Shown: piece after piece, positions 25,548 to 34,478 of the stretch
How positions within the stretch are numbered: position 1 is the first letter of the stretch
How the letters are laid out: the number at the start of each line of letters is the position of its first letter
Origin: Cryobacterium arcticum
Lineage (GTDB): Bacteria > Actinomycetota > Actinomycetes > Actinomycetales > Microbacteriaceae
Assembly: GCF_001679725.1 (NCBI RefSeq)
Contig: NZ_CP016282.1
Location: forward strand, 1,054,001-1,118,000
DNA: 64,000 nt
Reading direction: 5' to 3'
Notes under the pieces: generated by a model
Told to the model about the DNA's origin: nothing
What the model saw: only the letters and a program-made list of their open reading frames with translations
Databases searched by the model: none
Position numbers and translations under genes: made by a program

Positions 25548-26404
25548 CGCTTGTGCTGGGCAGTCTCCTGGGCGCCGGGCTGGTGCTGCTCAGCGCGCCG
25601 TTCCTCTGGCCGTCCAGCCGTTCCGGCCGCCGCGGCAGCCGGTTGACGGATGGCTGGCGTGCGCGCCTCGCCCAGGCCGGCATGGGTGGGCTGCCGCTGT
25701 CGGTGTTCGCAACGGTCTCCTGGGTGCTGGCGGTGGCGGCCGCGGCGCTCGCCGAGGCGATCCTCGGAGTACGGGCGCTGACCGTGGTGGCCGGGGTGCT
25801 CTGGCTGATCCTGCCCAGCCTCATCGTGCTGTGGCGGGCCCGCGCCCGACGTCGGCTCAATCGCACGGTGTGGCCTGACGTCGTGGACCATCTGGTCTCC
25901 GCCGTGCGCTCGGGTCTCGCTCTGCCCGACGCGGTGAGCAGCCTGGCGCAGTCGGGTCCGGTGCTGACCCGGGTGTCGTTCGCCGAGTTCGAACGCGACT
26001 ACCGCGCCACCGGCAATTTCGGTTACAGCGTCGACAAGCTCAAGAGCTCCCTGGCCGACCCGTTCGCCGACCGACTGCTGGAGACCCTCCGCATGGCGCG
26101 GGAGGTGGGCGGCAGCGACCTCACCGTGGTGTTGCGCAGCCTGTCCAGTTGGCTGCGGCAGGATGCGGCGGTGCGCGCCGAGGTGGAGGCCAAACAGTCC
26201 TGGGTGGTCAACGCCGCCCGCCTCGGGGTCGCCGCCCCCTGGATCGTGCTCGTGCTCATCAGCACCCGGCCCGAGGCGGCGCAGGCGTTCAACACCGCGG
26301 CGGGCACCGTCGTGATCCTCGGCGGCCTCACGGTCTCCGTGCTGGCCTACCGGGTGATGCTCGCCCTGGGCCGGTTGCCCGAGGAACGCCGGTGGTTCCA
26401 GTGA
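25544..26404 (+). CDS. Tad pilus inner-membrane platform protein TadB (type II secretion F-like)
   Basis: A 286-residue membrane protein with two N-terminal helices, a cytoplasmic loop containing Ala-Val-Arg-Ser-Gly-Leu-Ala-Leu-Pro-Asp-Ala, and C-terminal helices, the layout of type II secretion F-domain proteins in Tad systems. It anchors the ATPase and moves pilin subunits. The ATG overlaps the TadA stop by 4 bases, and its own stop overlaps the TadC GTG. Confidence 0.88.
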   Translation: MTLVLGSLLGAGLVLLSAPFLWPSSRSGRRGSRLTDGWRARLAQAGMGGLPLSVFATVSWVLAVAAAALAEAILGVRALTVVAGVLWLILPSLIVLWRARARRRLNRTVWPDVVDHLVSAVRSGLALPDAVSSLAQSGPVLTRVSFAEFERDYRATGNFGYSVDKLKSSLADPFADRLLETLRMAREVGGSDLTVVLRSLSSWLRQDAAVRAEVEAKQSWVVNAARLGVAAPWIVLVLISTRPEAAQAFNTAAGTVVILGGLTVSVLAYRVMLALGRLPEERRWFQ

Positions 26405-27336
26405 CCGCGCTGGCCTGGGGTGCGTTCTTCGGCGCGGTGCTCGGCATCGGGCTGTGGTCATTGGTGAGCCTCACCCCGCGATTGAGCCGGCCCCGGCTGG
26501 CGAACCGGTTGGCGCCATACCTGTTGGACGTCTCCGGGGAGGCCCGGGTGTTCGTCGGCCGTCGCTCCATCGACCCCATCCCCGTGCTGGGCACGCTGTT
26601 CTCGCCCGTGTTCGAGTCGCTCGCGCAGGCCCTCGCCAGCGCGCTGGGCGGCGCCGAGGCCGTGGACCGCCGGCTGCGGCAATCCGGGTCCACCCGCACG
26701 GTCGAGGCGTTCCGCTCGGAGCAACTCGCCTGGGCGTTGATCGCCGCCGCGACCGCGCTGCTCGTGGTGATCGGCACACCCCTTGGCCGCGGGTGGCCGC
26801 TCATCGTGCAGGTCGCCGCGCCCGTCACGGCAGCGGCGGCCGGTGTGGTGCTGCGCGACACGGTGCTCAAACGGGCCGCCACGGCGCGGCTGGACCGCAT
26901 CGACAGCGAACTGCCCACCATCCTCGAGTTCCTCATGTTGTCCCTGGCCGCCGGCGAGGGCATCCTCGACGCTCTCCGCCGGGTGTCCGGCAGCACGTCG
27001 GGGGAGCTGTCGCGGGAGTTCGCCGGGTTGATCCACGACGTGCACGCTGGAGCGTCCGTCACGACCGCGCTCACCGAACTGTCCCGGCGGATGCGGCTGA
27101 CCTCGCTGACCCGCTTCGTGGACCAGGTCGTCGGCGCGATCGACCGGGGGTCTCCACTGGCCGAGGTGCTGCGGGCGCAGGCCCAGGACGGCCGCGAGGA
27201 AGCCAAGCGCACCCTGCTCGAGGCCGCCGGGAAGAAGGAGATGGCCATGATGGTGCCGCTGGTCTTCCTGATCCTGCCGATGACCATCCTGTTCGCGATC
27301 TTCCCCGGCCTGTTCGTGCTGCAGGCCGGGTTCTAG
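26401..27336 (+). CDS. Tad pilus inner-membrane platform protein TadC (type II secretion F-like)
   Basis: The 311-residue product is the second F-domain protein. After an N-terminal helix and an insertion with Leu-Arg-Gln-Ser-Gly, it has Glu-Phe-Leu-Met-Leu-Ser-Leu-Ala-Ala-Gly-Glu-Gly, the conserved F-domain helix, and three C-terminal membrane segments. With TadB it forms the membrane platform. The GTG start overlaps the TadB stop (GTGA). Confidence 0.87.
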   Translation: MTALAWGAFFGAVLGIGLWSLVSLTPRLSRPRLANRLAPYLLDVSGEARVFVGRRSIDPIPVLGTLFSPVFESLAQALASALGGAEAVDRRLRQSGSTRTVEAFRSEQLAWALIAAATALLVVIGTPLGRGWPLIVQVAAPVTAAAAGVVLRDTVLKRAATARLDRIDSELPTILEFLMLSLAAGEGILDALRRVSGSTSGELSREFAGLIHDVHAGASVTTALTELSRRMRLTSLTRFVDQVVGAIDRGSPLAEVLRAQAQDGREEAKRTLLEAAGKKEMAMMVPLVFLILPMTILFAIFPGLFVLQAGF

Positions 27337-27394
27337 GTCTTTTGCCCGAACCATCCTGTTCCACCGTGCACCACCCCAGAGAAAGCAGGACACC

Positions 27395-27580
27395 GTGAGT
27401 CTCACCACCCAGCTGTACAACCGTTTCCGCGCCGGGCTGCACGATGACCGGGGCGATGTGCCCGGATGGGTCTTGATCACGTTGATGACGGCAGGCCTCG
27501 TGATGATCATCTGGGGCCTGGCCGGACCCGCGCTCAGCGGCATCTTCGAGCAGGCCATCAACCGGGTCAGCGGCATCTGA
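27395..27580 (+). CDS. Flp-like pilin, short
   Basis: A 61-residue protein with a charged N-terminal half, then one helix of about 21 residues. Position, size and the Asp-Arg-Gly-Asp-Val-Pro-Gly-Trp-Val stretch before the helix fit the small Flp-like pilin found between TadC and TadE in actinobacteria. The usual Gly-Glu cleavage site is not evident; Gly-Asp-Val-Pro-Gly is the nearest equivalent. A GCAGGA ribosome site lies about 5 bases before the GTG. Confidence 0.75.
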   Translation: MSLTTQLYNRFRAGLHDDRGDVPGWVLITLMTAGLVMIIWGLAGPALSGIFEQAINRVSGI

Positions 27581-27588
27581 CCGTCGTC

Positions 27589-28017
27589 ATGAGCCTGCGC
27601 CGCAGCATCCGGGGCAGCGTCGTCAGAGTCCGGTGGGGCGACGCCGAGCGTGGCACGGCGGTGGCCGAATTCGTGATGGTGGCCGCCCTCCTCACCGGCC
27701 TCACCCTGGCGGTGCTGCAGCTGGCGTTGGCGCTGCACATCCGCAACACCGTGCTGGATGCCGCCGCCGAGGGTGCCCGGTATGCCGCCCTGGCGGACAG
27801 CGGCCTCGGCCAGGGCGCCGAGCGCAGCCGGGACCTCATCACGGCGGCGCTCGGCCCGGCCTACGCTGCCGACGTGACGGCCGACTACACGGCGGTGGCG
27901 GGGCAGCCAGGAGTGCGGGTGCGGGTCGTGGCCCCGCTGCCGCTGTTCGGGCTGTTCGGTGTGGCCGACGGGCTGGAGGTGGAGGGGCATGCCGTCGTGG
28001 AGGGGTCAGTGGGCTGA
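27589..28017 (+). CDS. TadE-like pseudopilin
   Basis: The 142-residue product has an Arg-rich N-terminus, the TadE entry motif Arg-Gly-Thr-Ala-Val-Ala-Glu-Phe followed by a hydrophobic helix, then Asn-Thr-Val-Leu-Asp-Ala-Ala-Ala-Glu-Gly-Ala-Arg. These minor pilins are cleaved and shape the pilus base. The ATG lies 8 bases after the Flp-like stop. Confidence 0.82.
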   Translation: MSLRRSIRGSVVRVRWGDAERGTAVAEFVMVAALLTGLTLAVLQLALALHIRNTVLDAAAEGARYAALADSGLGQGAERSRDLITAALGPAYAADVTADYTAVAGQPGVRVRVVAPLPLFGLFGVADGLEVEGHAVVEGSVG

Positions 28018-28027
28018 ACGCCGGTCG

Positions 28028-28462
28028 ATGCTGACGGGCGAGACCGGATCGGCCTCGCTGGAGTTCATCACCGTCGGGCTGATCCTGCTCGTTCCTCTGG
28101 TCTACCTGATTCTGGCCATGTCGGTGCTGCAGGGCGGCGCGCTCGCGGTGGAGGGCGCCGCCCGGCAAGCCGCCCGCGTGTACGTGCTGGCGCCCAATTC
28201 CGCCGACGCCGAGGCCCGAGCCGAGCGGGCCGTCCTGGTGGGTTTGGCCGACTACGGAATTGACGCCGACGCCGCCGAGGTGAGCATCACCTGCGCTGGC
28301 GGGGGAGCCTGCCTGAGCCGGCGCAGCGTGGTGACCGTGACCGTTCGGCTGCAGGTGGCCCTGCCGTTCGTGCCCGGGGTCCTCACCCAGTCCCACGGCG
28401 GGAGCATCCCGCTGCAGTCGTCGGCGACCCAGACCGTGTCCCGGTTCTGGCACGAGGGGTGA
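28028..28462 (+). CDS. TadE-like pseudopilin, second copy
   Basis: A 144-residue protein with Glu-Thr-Gly-Ser-Ala-Ser-Leu-Glu-Phe before its hydrophobic helix, then Gly-Ala-Ala-Arg-Gln-Ala-Ala-Arg. A Cys pair (Cys-Ala-Gly-Gly-Gly-Ala-Cys) in the C-terminal domain could form a disulfide outside the cell. The start chosen is the first ATG after the preceding stop. Its stop overlaps the next start by 4 bases. Confidence 0.8.
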   Translation: MLTGETGSASLEFITVGLILLVPLVYLILAMSVLQGGALAVEGAARQAARVYVLAPNSADAEARAERAVLVGLADYGIDADAAEVSITCAGGGACLSRRSVVTVTVRLQVALPFVPGVLTQSHGGSIPLQSSATQTVSRFWHEG

Positions 28463-28926
28463 GGCCGGTGCGGCGACCGTGGGCACGACGCATCCGTGGT
28501 GAGCACGGCGACGAGGGTTCCACGCTGCTGCTGACGATCTTCTACGGCTTCCTCGCCCTGGTGGTGGTGCTGATCGTGGTGGCCGCGACCAGCCTCTACC
28601 TCGAGCGCAAGCAGCTCTTCACCCTCGCGGATGGCGCGGCGCTCGCCGCAGCTGAATCGTTCCGGCTCGACGCGGTCGCGATCGACTCCGGGCAGTTGCA
28701 CGCCGCACTGACCACCCCGGAGATCCGGGCTGCCGCGACCGGATACCTCGCCGCCGCCCGCCACCCCGGGCTGGAAGACTTGACGCTGACCCGCGCCGAC
28801 ACCGTGGACGGCCAGAGCGCCACCATCACCCTGCAAGCCTGGTGGCGCCCGCCCGTGCTCACCCTGTTCGTGCCCGACGGCCTGCCTGTGCAGGTGACCG
28901 CGGTCGCGCGGTCGGTCTTCGGCTGA
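28459..28926 (+). CDS. TadG-like pilus protein
   Basis: The 155-residue product has one N-terminal membrane helix preceded by Asp-Glu-Gly-Ser-Thr-Leu-Leu, and then [10 protein letters not shown], the motif of Tad helicase/secretion-neighbourhood and TadG-related proteins. It lacks the C-terminal von Willebrand domain of full TadG, as in mycobacterial Rv3654c. It closes the operon. The window has no prepilin peptidase, so one must be supplied from elsewhere. Confidence 0.75.
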   Translation: MRPVRRPWARRIRGEHGDEGSTLLLTIFYGFLALVVVLIVVAATSLYLERKQLFTLADGAALAAAESFRLDAVAIDSGQLHAALTTPEIRAAATGYLAAARHPGLEDLTLTRADTVDGQSATITLQAWWRPPVLTLFVPDGLPVQVTAVARSVFG

Positions 28927-29080
28927 CCCGTGTCTGGTCGTTCGCCGGGCTCCCGCACGAGCGGGCTTCGTGTGCTGTTCACCGTCGGTTCAGGTCCCGT
29001 CCCCGTCGCCCGTGTTCTCTTGTAGGCGTTGCTTCCGTCCGGAAAGTAACGCTGAGACACCTAGTCCAGGGGGAAACGCC

Positions 29081-31015
29081 GTGTTCCGTGCGTCCAAGTC
29101 ATCCAATCACCGGCCCGGGCGCACCGCGCTCATGGCCGCCGCGACCGGCCTCATCGCCGGCGCCAGCATCCTCGCGCCGCTCGGCGCATACGCTGCCACC
29201 GACGATCACGGTGGAGCCGCTCGCAACAACGGCGACAAGACCTCAGCGATTCGCGAGTCCATCGTCGATGGGCCGGCGAAGAACGTCATCCTGCTGATCG
29301 GCGACGGCATGGGTGACAGCGAGATCACCGTGGCCCGTAACTATGCGGAGGGTGCGGCCGGTGAGTTCGCCGGTATCGACGCGCTGCCGTTGACCGGCCA
29401 GTACACGACCTACGCCCTCAACAAAGACGGCACCCCGAACTACGCGTCGGAATCGGCGTCGACCGCCAGCGGCTGGTCGACCGGGACGAAGACGAGCAAC
29501 GGCGCCCTCTCGGTGGACATCTCCGGTAAGCCCCAGTCGACGCTTCTCGAACTGGCCAAGGCCAACGGCCTCCGCACCGGAAACGTGTCGACAGCGGAAA
29601 TTCAGGATGCCACCCCCGGCGCGCAGATCGCCCACATCTCGGCCCGTGGTTGCTACGGACCCGTGAAGACCACGGCGAACTGCGCCAGCGAGTCGCTCGA
29701 GAAGGGCGGACTGGGCTCCATCTCCGAACAACTGCTCAACCTGCGCCCCGATGTGGTTCTCGGCGGCGGCTCGGCGACCTTCACCGAGAAGGCCGTGGCG
29801 GGCGACTGGGCCGGCAAGACGCTCTTCGAACAGGCCACCGCCCGCGGCTACCAACTGGTAGACAGCGCCGCCGGCCTCGACACGGTCACCGCCGCCGACC
29901 AGAGCGCACCGGTGCTCGGACTCTTCACCAAGGGCAACTTCCCCACCCGCTGGGTCGGCCCCGCAGCCACAGTCGGCGGCGGAAACCTCGCCCCGGTCTC
30001 GTGCACCGAGAACCCGGCGCGACTGAACACAGGGCTCTCCCTCGCCTCCCTGACCGACAAGGCCATCGACCTCCTGTCCGCCGACAGCGACCAGGGTTTC
30101 TTCCTCCAGGTCGAAGGCGCCAGCATCGACAAGCAGGACCACGCCGCGGATGCCTGCGGCCAGATCGGTGAGACCGTCGACCTCGACGAGGCCGTGCAGT
30201 CGGCCCTCGCGTTCGCCAAGGCCGACGGCAACACCCTGGTCGTGGTGACCGCCGACCACGCGCACACCAGCCAGATCGTGGGATCGACCCCGCCCGGCCT
30301 GAGCGTTGCGCTGACCACCGAAGAAGGATCGACCATGCTCGTGAGCTACGGCACCGCGAACGCCGGTGAGTCCCAGCAGCACACGGGATCCCAGGTGCGG
30401 ATCGCCGGCTACGGCCCTGGAGCGGCGAACGTGCTCGGCCTGACCGACCAGACCGACCTGTTCTTCACGTCGTCCAACGCCCTGGCCCTGAACACCGACC
30501 TCCGATCGCTGAGCGCCGCAGCCACACTCACCCTGGACCAGCCCACCGTCGCCCCGGGCGCCGCATTCACCGGCACCGGCGCAGGGCTGAACGCAGACTG
30601 GCGGGTCGCCGGCAAGATCAGCACGTCCGGTTCCGCCGACCCACTGGGCACGGTTGACGTGATCGATGGCCAGGCCCTCATCACGGGAACCGCGCCGACG
30701 ACTCCCGGGCAGTACACCGTCACCGCAACCGGTGCGCAAACCGGCGTATCCGTGTCGGCCCAGTTGACGGTTGCGGCAGCGGGAACGACACCGACGCCCA
30801 CGGCCACGCCGACCCCGACGACCACCCCGGCCGCCGTCCTGCCCGGTGGCTCCACGAATGGTGGGGTGGGCGGGGTTGCCGCTGCCGTCGGCGCAGTTCT
30901 GGCCGCCACCGGTACGCAGGTGGCTCCGCTGATGGGAGCCGCCGCGCTGTTGCTGGCTGCGGGCGGGGCGCTCGTCTGGTTCCGTCGTCGCCGTCACGGC
31001 CTGACCGAGTCGTAG
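29081..31015 (+). CDS. Alkaline phosphatase (PhoA type) with sortase anchor
   Basis: The 644-residue exported enzyme hydrolyses phosphomonoesters. A signal peptide (1-37) leads into a PhoA domain close to that of E. coli: nucleophile Ser125, metal ligands Glu345, Asp350 and His354, Asp392-His393 and His434, and the Arg of Ala-Arg-Gly-Cys-Tyr-Gly-Pro. The residue before the nucleophile is Glu124, where E. coli has Asp101. After about residue 475 come an Ig-like segment, a Thr/Pro linker, and a sorting signal: Leu-Ala-Ala-Thr-Gly (607-611), a hydrophobic helix and Arg-Arg-Arg-Arg. This is the LAxTG type used by class E sortases, so the enzyme should be wall-linked. The GTG follows an AGGGGGA site. 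Confidence 0.93.
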   Translation: MFRASKSSNHRPGRTALMAAATGLIAGASILAPLGAYAATDDHGGAARNNGDKTSAIRESIVDGPAKNVILLIGDGMGDSEITVARNYAEGAAGEFAGIDALPLTGQYTTYALNKDGTPNYASESASTASGWSTGTKTSNGALSVDISGKPQSTLLELAKANGLRTGNVSTAEIQDATPGAQIAHISARGCYGPVKTTANCASESLEKGGLGSISEQLLNLRPDVVLGGGSATFTEKAVAGDWAGKTLFEQATARGYQLVDSAAGLDTVTAADQSAPVLGLFTKGNFPTRWVGPAATVGGGNLAPVSCTENPARLNTGLSLASLTDKAIDLLSADSDQGFFLQVEGASIDKQDHAADACGQIGETVDLDEAVQSALAFAKADGNTLVVVTADHAHTSQIVGSTPPGLSVALTTEEGSTMLVSYGTANAGESQQHTGSQVRIAGYGPGAANVLGLTDQTDLFFTSSNALALNTDLRSLSAAATLTLDQPTVAPGAAFTGTGAGLNADWRVAGKISTSGSADPLGTVDVIDGQALITGTAPTTPGQYTVTATGAQTGVSVSAQLTVAAAGTTPTPTATPTPTTTPAAVLPGGSTNGGVGGVAAAVGAVLAATGTQVAPLMGAAALLLAAGGALVWFRRRRHGLTES

Positions 31016-31049
31016 ACACCGCCGTCGACCTGTCGACACGCCGCACCGA

Positions 31050-31078
31050 CGAAGGCCGCCCCTCCAGGGCGGCCTTCG
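31050..31078 (+). terminator. Hairpin terminator after the alkaline phosphatase gene
   Basis: A perfect 12-bp stem (CGAAGGCCGCCC and its complement) with a 5-base loop lies 34 bases after the stop codon. There is no long T-run. Confidence 0.7.
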
Positions 31079-31168
31079 CCGCTGCTGGCGTGGCGTGGCA
31101 CGCGGTCACGTGCCGGCGACCGGCCGGTATTCTCGTCAGAGTGCCGCATCCGGCGGCGGGGGAGAACT

Positions 31169-32053
31169 GTGACAGCCAAGCGTGACCGCCTCACCGGCGC
31201 CGGAGCCCAACTCGTCACCGAGGTGAGCATCAACTACGGCTCGTCCCTGGCCGGGCTGCTCATCCCCATGGTCGGGTCCCCGGTCGTCGTGGCCGTGCGC
31301 CAGCTCGTGATGGCCGTGGCCGTGCTTCCGTTCTACCGGCCGAAGTTCGTCACCTTCACCTGGGCTCGGCTCTGGCCGGCGCTCGCCCTCGGTGTGGTGC
31401 TCGCGGTGATGAACCTCACCTTCTACGAGTCGGTCGCCCGGCTCGGCCTCGGCGTGGCCGCCACCATCGAGTTCCTCGGCCCGTTCGCGGTGGCTCTCGC
31501 CGCTTCCCGCCGGGCGCTCGACTTCGTCTGCGCCGCGGCCGCCGCCGGCGGGGTGTTCCTGCTCACCTGGTCGGATGGCACGCTCGACCCGTTCGGCATC
31601 GCCCTGGCACTCACCGCCGCCGCGGCCTGGGCCGGCTACATCCTGCTGACCCGCCGGGTGGCCACCCAGCTGCCCGGCTTGGAAGGCATCACCATCGCCA
31701 GCCTCGTCAGCCTGGTGCTGCTCGTTCCGGTGGCTCTCGTCACCGTCGACTACGCGAAGCTCAACTGGGGCATCATCGGGCTGCTCGTCGCGGTGGGGCT
31801 GCTGTCGTCGGCGTTCCCGTACACGCTGGACACCTACATCCTCCGGCGCATCACCCCGAGGCTGTACGCGATCATCACGAGCTTCGGTCCCGTCGTCGCG
31901 GCGATCTTCGGTGTGCTGGTGCTCGGCGAGGTTCTCCTGTTCCAGCAGCAGCTGGCGATCCTCGTGGTGTGCGGCGCGGCCGGCGCCGCGATCGCCACGC
32001 AGCGCGAGCAACCGGTCTCCGACATCGAGCGCACCGCGCGCGCCATCCCGTAG
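31169..32053 (+). CDS. EamA/RhtA-type drug-metabolite transporter
   Basis: A 294-residue membrane protein with ten helices made of two EamA repeats; the second begins near residue 155. It resembles RhtA-type exporters of amino acids or their analogues, with Phe-Leu-Gly-Pro-Phe-Ala-Val-Ala in helix 4 and Phe-Pro-Tyr-Thr-Leu-Asp later. GTG start with GGGGGAG 5 bases upstream. It is convergent with rmuC; the gap holds palindromic repeats. Confidence 0.85.
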   Translation: MTAKRDRLTGAGAQLVTEVSINYGSSLAGLLIPMVGSPVVVAVRQLVMAVAVLPFYRPKFVTFTWARLWPALALGVVLAVMNLTFYESVARLGLGVAATIEFLGPFAVALAASRRALDFVCAAAAAGGVFLLTWSDGTLDPFGIALALTAAAAWAGYILLTRRVATQLPGLEGITIASLVSLVLLVPVALVTVDYAKLNWGIIGLLVAVGLLSSAFPYTLDTYILRRITPRLYAIITSFGPVVAAIFGVLVLGEVLLFQQQLAILVVCGAAGAAIATQREQPVSDIERTARAIP

Positions 32054-32127
32054 CGGCTCATCCAGTGATGGCCTCGTAGCGGCGCAACTCTGGGCTGGGC
32101 CCGTCGTTCGAGGGACAGCTCAGCGCC

Positions 32128-32182
32128 GAGTTGCCGCACAGGTCCCCTTCGCGGCTTCTGAAGGGGCGCTTTGTGGCGACTC
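32128..32182. repeat. 55-nt palindromic element, unit A1
   Basis: Starts GAGTTGCCGC and ends GTGGCGACTC. Its two 23-base arms pair at 18 positions plus two G.T wobbles around a 9-base loop, with a CCCCTTC/GAAGGGG core. It has the same 55-base length and end sequences as the units at 46.8-47.7 kb, and lies between convergent genes. Confidence 0.75.
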
Positions 32183-32198
32183 GTGAGGGCGTTCCTCG

Positions 32199-32257
32199 GC
32201 GATTCGCGGCAAGGTGCCCCTTCCGGGCGGCGGAGAGGGCACGTCGAGGCAACTCGC
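32199..32257. repeat. Degenerate palindromic element, unit A2
   Basis: Begins GCGATTCGCGG and ends GGCAACTCGC, with an imperfect stem around TGCCCCTTC and GAGAGGGCA. It looks like a decayed member of the 55-nt family, 16 bases after unit A1 and just past the rmuC stop. Confidence 0.5.
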
Positions 32258-32270
32258 GACGTCGAGCGGC

Positions 32271-33596
32271 TCAGTCCCGGGTGGGGATCGCTTCCAGGGC
32301 GTCGGTCTCCAGCGCAGCCACGAACTCGTAGGCCACGAGCTCCCGGGGCGCCTCCTCGATGCCGACGAGCGGCGCGAGCACCTTCGACTCGTCGAGAGCG
32401 TTGAGCTTGCGGGCGGTGGGCAGCACCTGGCGTTCCATCGAGCCGACGAAGCCGTTGTAGTCCTTCACGGTGCGCTCGATGGCGCGACCGAGCTTCTCGA
32501 TGTGCGTGGCGGTGGTGGCCAGCCGCGAGTAGAGCTCGCGGCTGAGGTCGAAGAGCACCTGCGCGTCGTGGGTGAGCACATCCTGCTGCCAGCTGAACGC
32601 CACGGTCTTCAGCACCGACCAGAGCGTGACGGGGGAAGCCAGGGCGACGCGCTTGCTGAACGCGAACTCCATCAGCGACGGGTCGGCCTCGAGCGCCGAC
32701 GAGACCAGCGATTCGCTGGGAATGAAGGCGATCACGAGTTCGGGGGAGGCATCGAGGCCTTGCCAGTAGGCCTTGCTGCCCAGCGCCGTGACGTGGTCCC
32801 GCACGGCCTTGACGTGCGCCTTCATGAAGACGGCCCGCTGGGCGCCATCGGAACCCGTGGCCGTGGCGGGGATCTGGCTGGCCTCCAGGAACGCGGTGAA
32901 GGGCACCTTCGCGTCCACGGCGATGTTCTTGCCGCCGGGCAGGTGCACGACCATGTCGGGCCGGCCGGCGCCGGCATCCGAGTGGATGCTCGACTGCACA
33001 TCGAAGTCGACGCGCTCGATGAGCCCGGCCGCCTCGACCACGCTGCGCAGCTGGGTCTCGCCCCAGACGCCGCGGGTGTTGTTGGCGCGCAGGGCGGAGG
33101 CGAGGGATTCGGCGGTGCTGCGCAGTCGCTCCTCGGATTCGGTGGCAGAGCGCAGCTGCTCGGTGAGCTCACCGTGCTGCAGGCTGCGCTGCTGCTCGAG
33201 CTCGGCGACTTTCTGCTGCATGGTCACCAGGCTGTCCTTGACCGGGGCGAGGGCCTGTAGTACCTGGCTCTCCTGCCGGTCCCGTTCGGTGCGGGCGGCC
33301 TGATCATCGCGCTGCCGGTCGACGATGTCACGGTACTGCCGCTTCTGGTCGGCGATCTGGTCGCGCAGCCCGTCGGCGGTGGCCTGCATCGACGCGAGTT
33401 CTTCGCGGAGCAGCGACTGCACGGCAGCCTCCCGGGCGCGCGTCTCGGCGAGCACCACCTGGTGCCGGGCGTCGAGAACGGCGGGATCCTCGCCCGTCGG
33501 GGTTGTCGACCGGCGGCGCTGGAGGAGCACGGCGCTGACCAGGGCGCCGACAACCGCACCGATGACAAGACCGAGGAGAAGCGCGAGGGGATCCAT
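32271..33596 (-). CDS. rmuC: DNA recombination protein RmuC
   Basis: The 441-residue protein has an N-terminal membrane helix (residues 4-26), a coiled coil (about 40-150) and the C-terminal RmuC nuclease-like domain with Gly-Val-Trp-Gly-Glu-Thr-Gln-Leu, Arg-Pro-Asp-Met-Val-Val and Val-Asp-Ala-Lys, the PD-(D/E)XK core. RmuC limits inversions at short inverted repeats. The ATG chosen is preceded by GAGGAGAA; the frame stays open far upstream but that part is not coding. It is notable that a gene acting on inverted repeats lies beside two palindromes, though this may be chance. Confidence 0.92.
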   Translation of the reverse strand: MDPLALLLGLVIGAVVGALVSAVLLQRRRSTTPTGEDPAVLDARHQVVLAETRAREAAVQSLLREELASMQATADGLRDQIADQKRQYRDIVDRQRDDQAARTERDRQESQVLQALAPVKDSLVTMQQKVAELEQQRSLQHGELTEQLRSATESEERLRSTAESLASALRANNTRGVWGETQLRSVVEAAGLIERVDFDVQSSIHSDAGAGRPDMVVHLPGGKNIAVDAKVPFTAFLEASQIPATATGSDGAQRAVFMKAHVKAVRDHVTALGSKAYWQGLDASPELVIAFIPSESLVSSALEADPSLMEFAFSKRVALASPVTLWSVLKTVAFSWQQDVLTHDAQVLFDLSRELYSRLATTATHIEKLGRAIERTVKDYNGFVGSMERQVLPTARKLNALDESKVLAPLVGIEEAPRELVAYEFVAALETDALEAIPTRD

Positions 33597-33697
33597 GCGG
33601 CCAGTCTGACAGCGGCCACCGACACGGCTGTGAAGCGGTGCGCGCGTCGCCGGGTGAGTCGTGCCGGGCGACGTGCGGTGGCGGATGCGGGGTGAGG

Positions 33698-34315
33698 CTA
33701 GTTCAGCGCCATCGGGCCGTGCGTGGCGCGGTGCTCCTGGGTGGCGACCGGGCCGATCACGCCCATGTTGACGCCGCAGATGCGGGCCAGGTCCTCGATG
33801 GTATCCGCTCCGTGCCTGTCGGCGGCGTGGATCATGATCGCGGCGCAGGCCTCGGAGTCCGCGAGCGCGTTGTGGTGCGAGAAGTCCTCGAACCCCGCGG
33901 CCATGGCGGCGACCGGCAAACGGTAGGAGTCCAGGTGGTAGGTCTTGCGCGCCACCTGCAGGCTGCACACGTAGCGGAAGTCGGGCACCGTCATCCCGGT
34001 GATCGTCGAGGCTGTCTTGATGACGCCCAGGTCGAAGCCCGCGTTGTGCGCCACGAGCACGTCGCCGTCGGCGAAGTCCACCAGATCGGGCAGCTGCTCC
34101 GACCAGCTCAGCGCATCCACGACCTGCTCGGGGTAGATGCCGTGGATCCGGATGTTCCACTCCAGGAACGCGTCGTGACCCAGCGGCGGGCGGATGAACC
34201 AGCCGATCTTGTCGACGACGACGCCGTCGCGCACCTTCACCAACCCCACGGAGCAGGCCGAGGCGGCCGAGGAGTTGGCGGTTTCGAAATCGATGGCGGT
34301 GAAGTTGACAGGCAC
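33698..34315 (-). CDS. DnaQ-like 3'-5' exonuclease
   Basis: A 205-residue DEDDh exonuclease: Asp-Phe-Glu-Thr in motif I (residue 9), His-Asn-Ala-Gly-Phe-Asp in motif II (near 92) and His-Asn-Ala-Leu-Ala-Asp in motif III (near 149). It resembles the epsilon subunit of DNA polymerase III but stands alone, so it may act in repair or RNA/DNA trimming. It is divergent from ychF. Confidence 0.9.
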   Translation of the reverse strand: MPVNFTAIDFETANSSAASACSVGLVKVRDGVVVDKIGWFIRPPLGHDAFLEWNIRIHGIYPEQVVDALSWSEQLPDLVDFADGDVLVAHNAGFDLGVIKTASTITGMTVPDFRYVCSLQVARKTYHLDSYRLPVAAMAAGFEDFSHHNALADSEACAAIMIHAADRHGADTIEDLARICGVNMGVIGPVATQEHRATHGPMALN

Positions 34316-34464
34316 GCCTCATGTTCTCACGCGCCACCGACGCTGCCGGGCGGGCAGGGCGGGGTGCCGTGGAACGTGTGCCGTCCGCTCGGCGCCGGGC
34401 GGCGCATCCGCACACCGGTTGTGCCGCGAAAACATGCGGCAGAACGGCACACAGGCAGAGCCGG

Positions 34465-34470
34465 TACGAT
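34465..34470 (+). promoter_or_regulatory. -10-like hexamer of a probable leaderless mRNA
   Basis: TACGAT ends 8 bases before the GTG at 34479 and only 2 bases before the in-frame ATG at 34473, which favours the GTG as start of ychF. Confidence 0.5.
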
Positions 34471-34478
34471 GGATGCTC

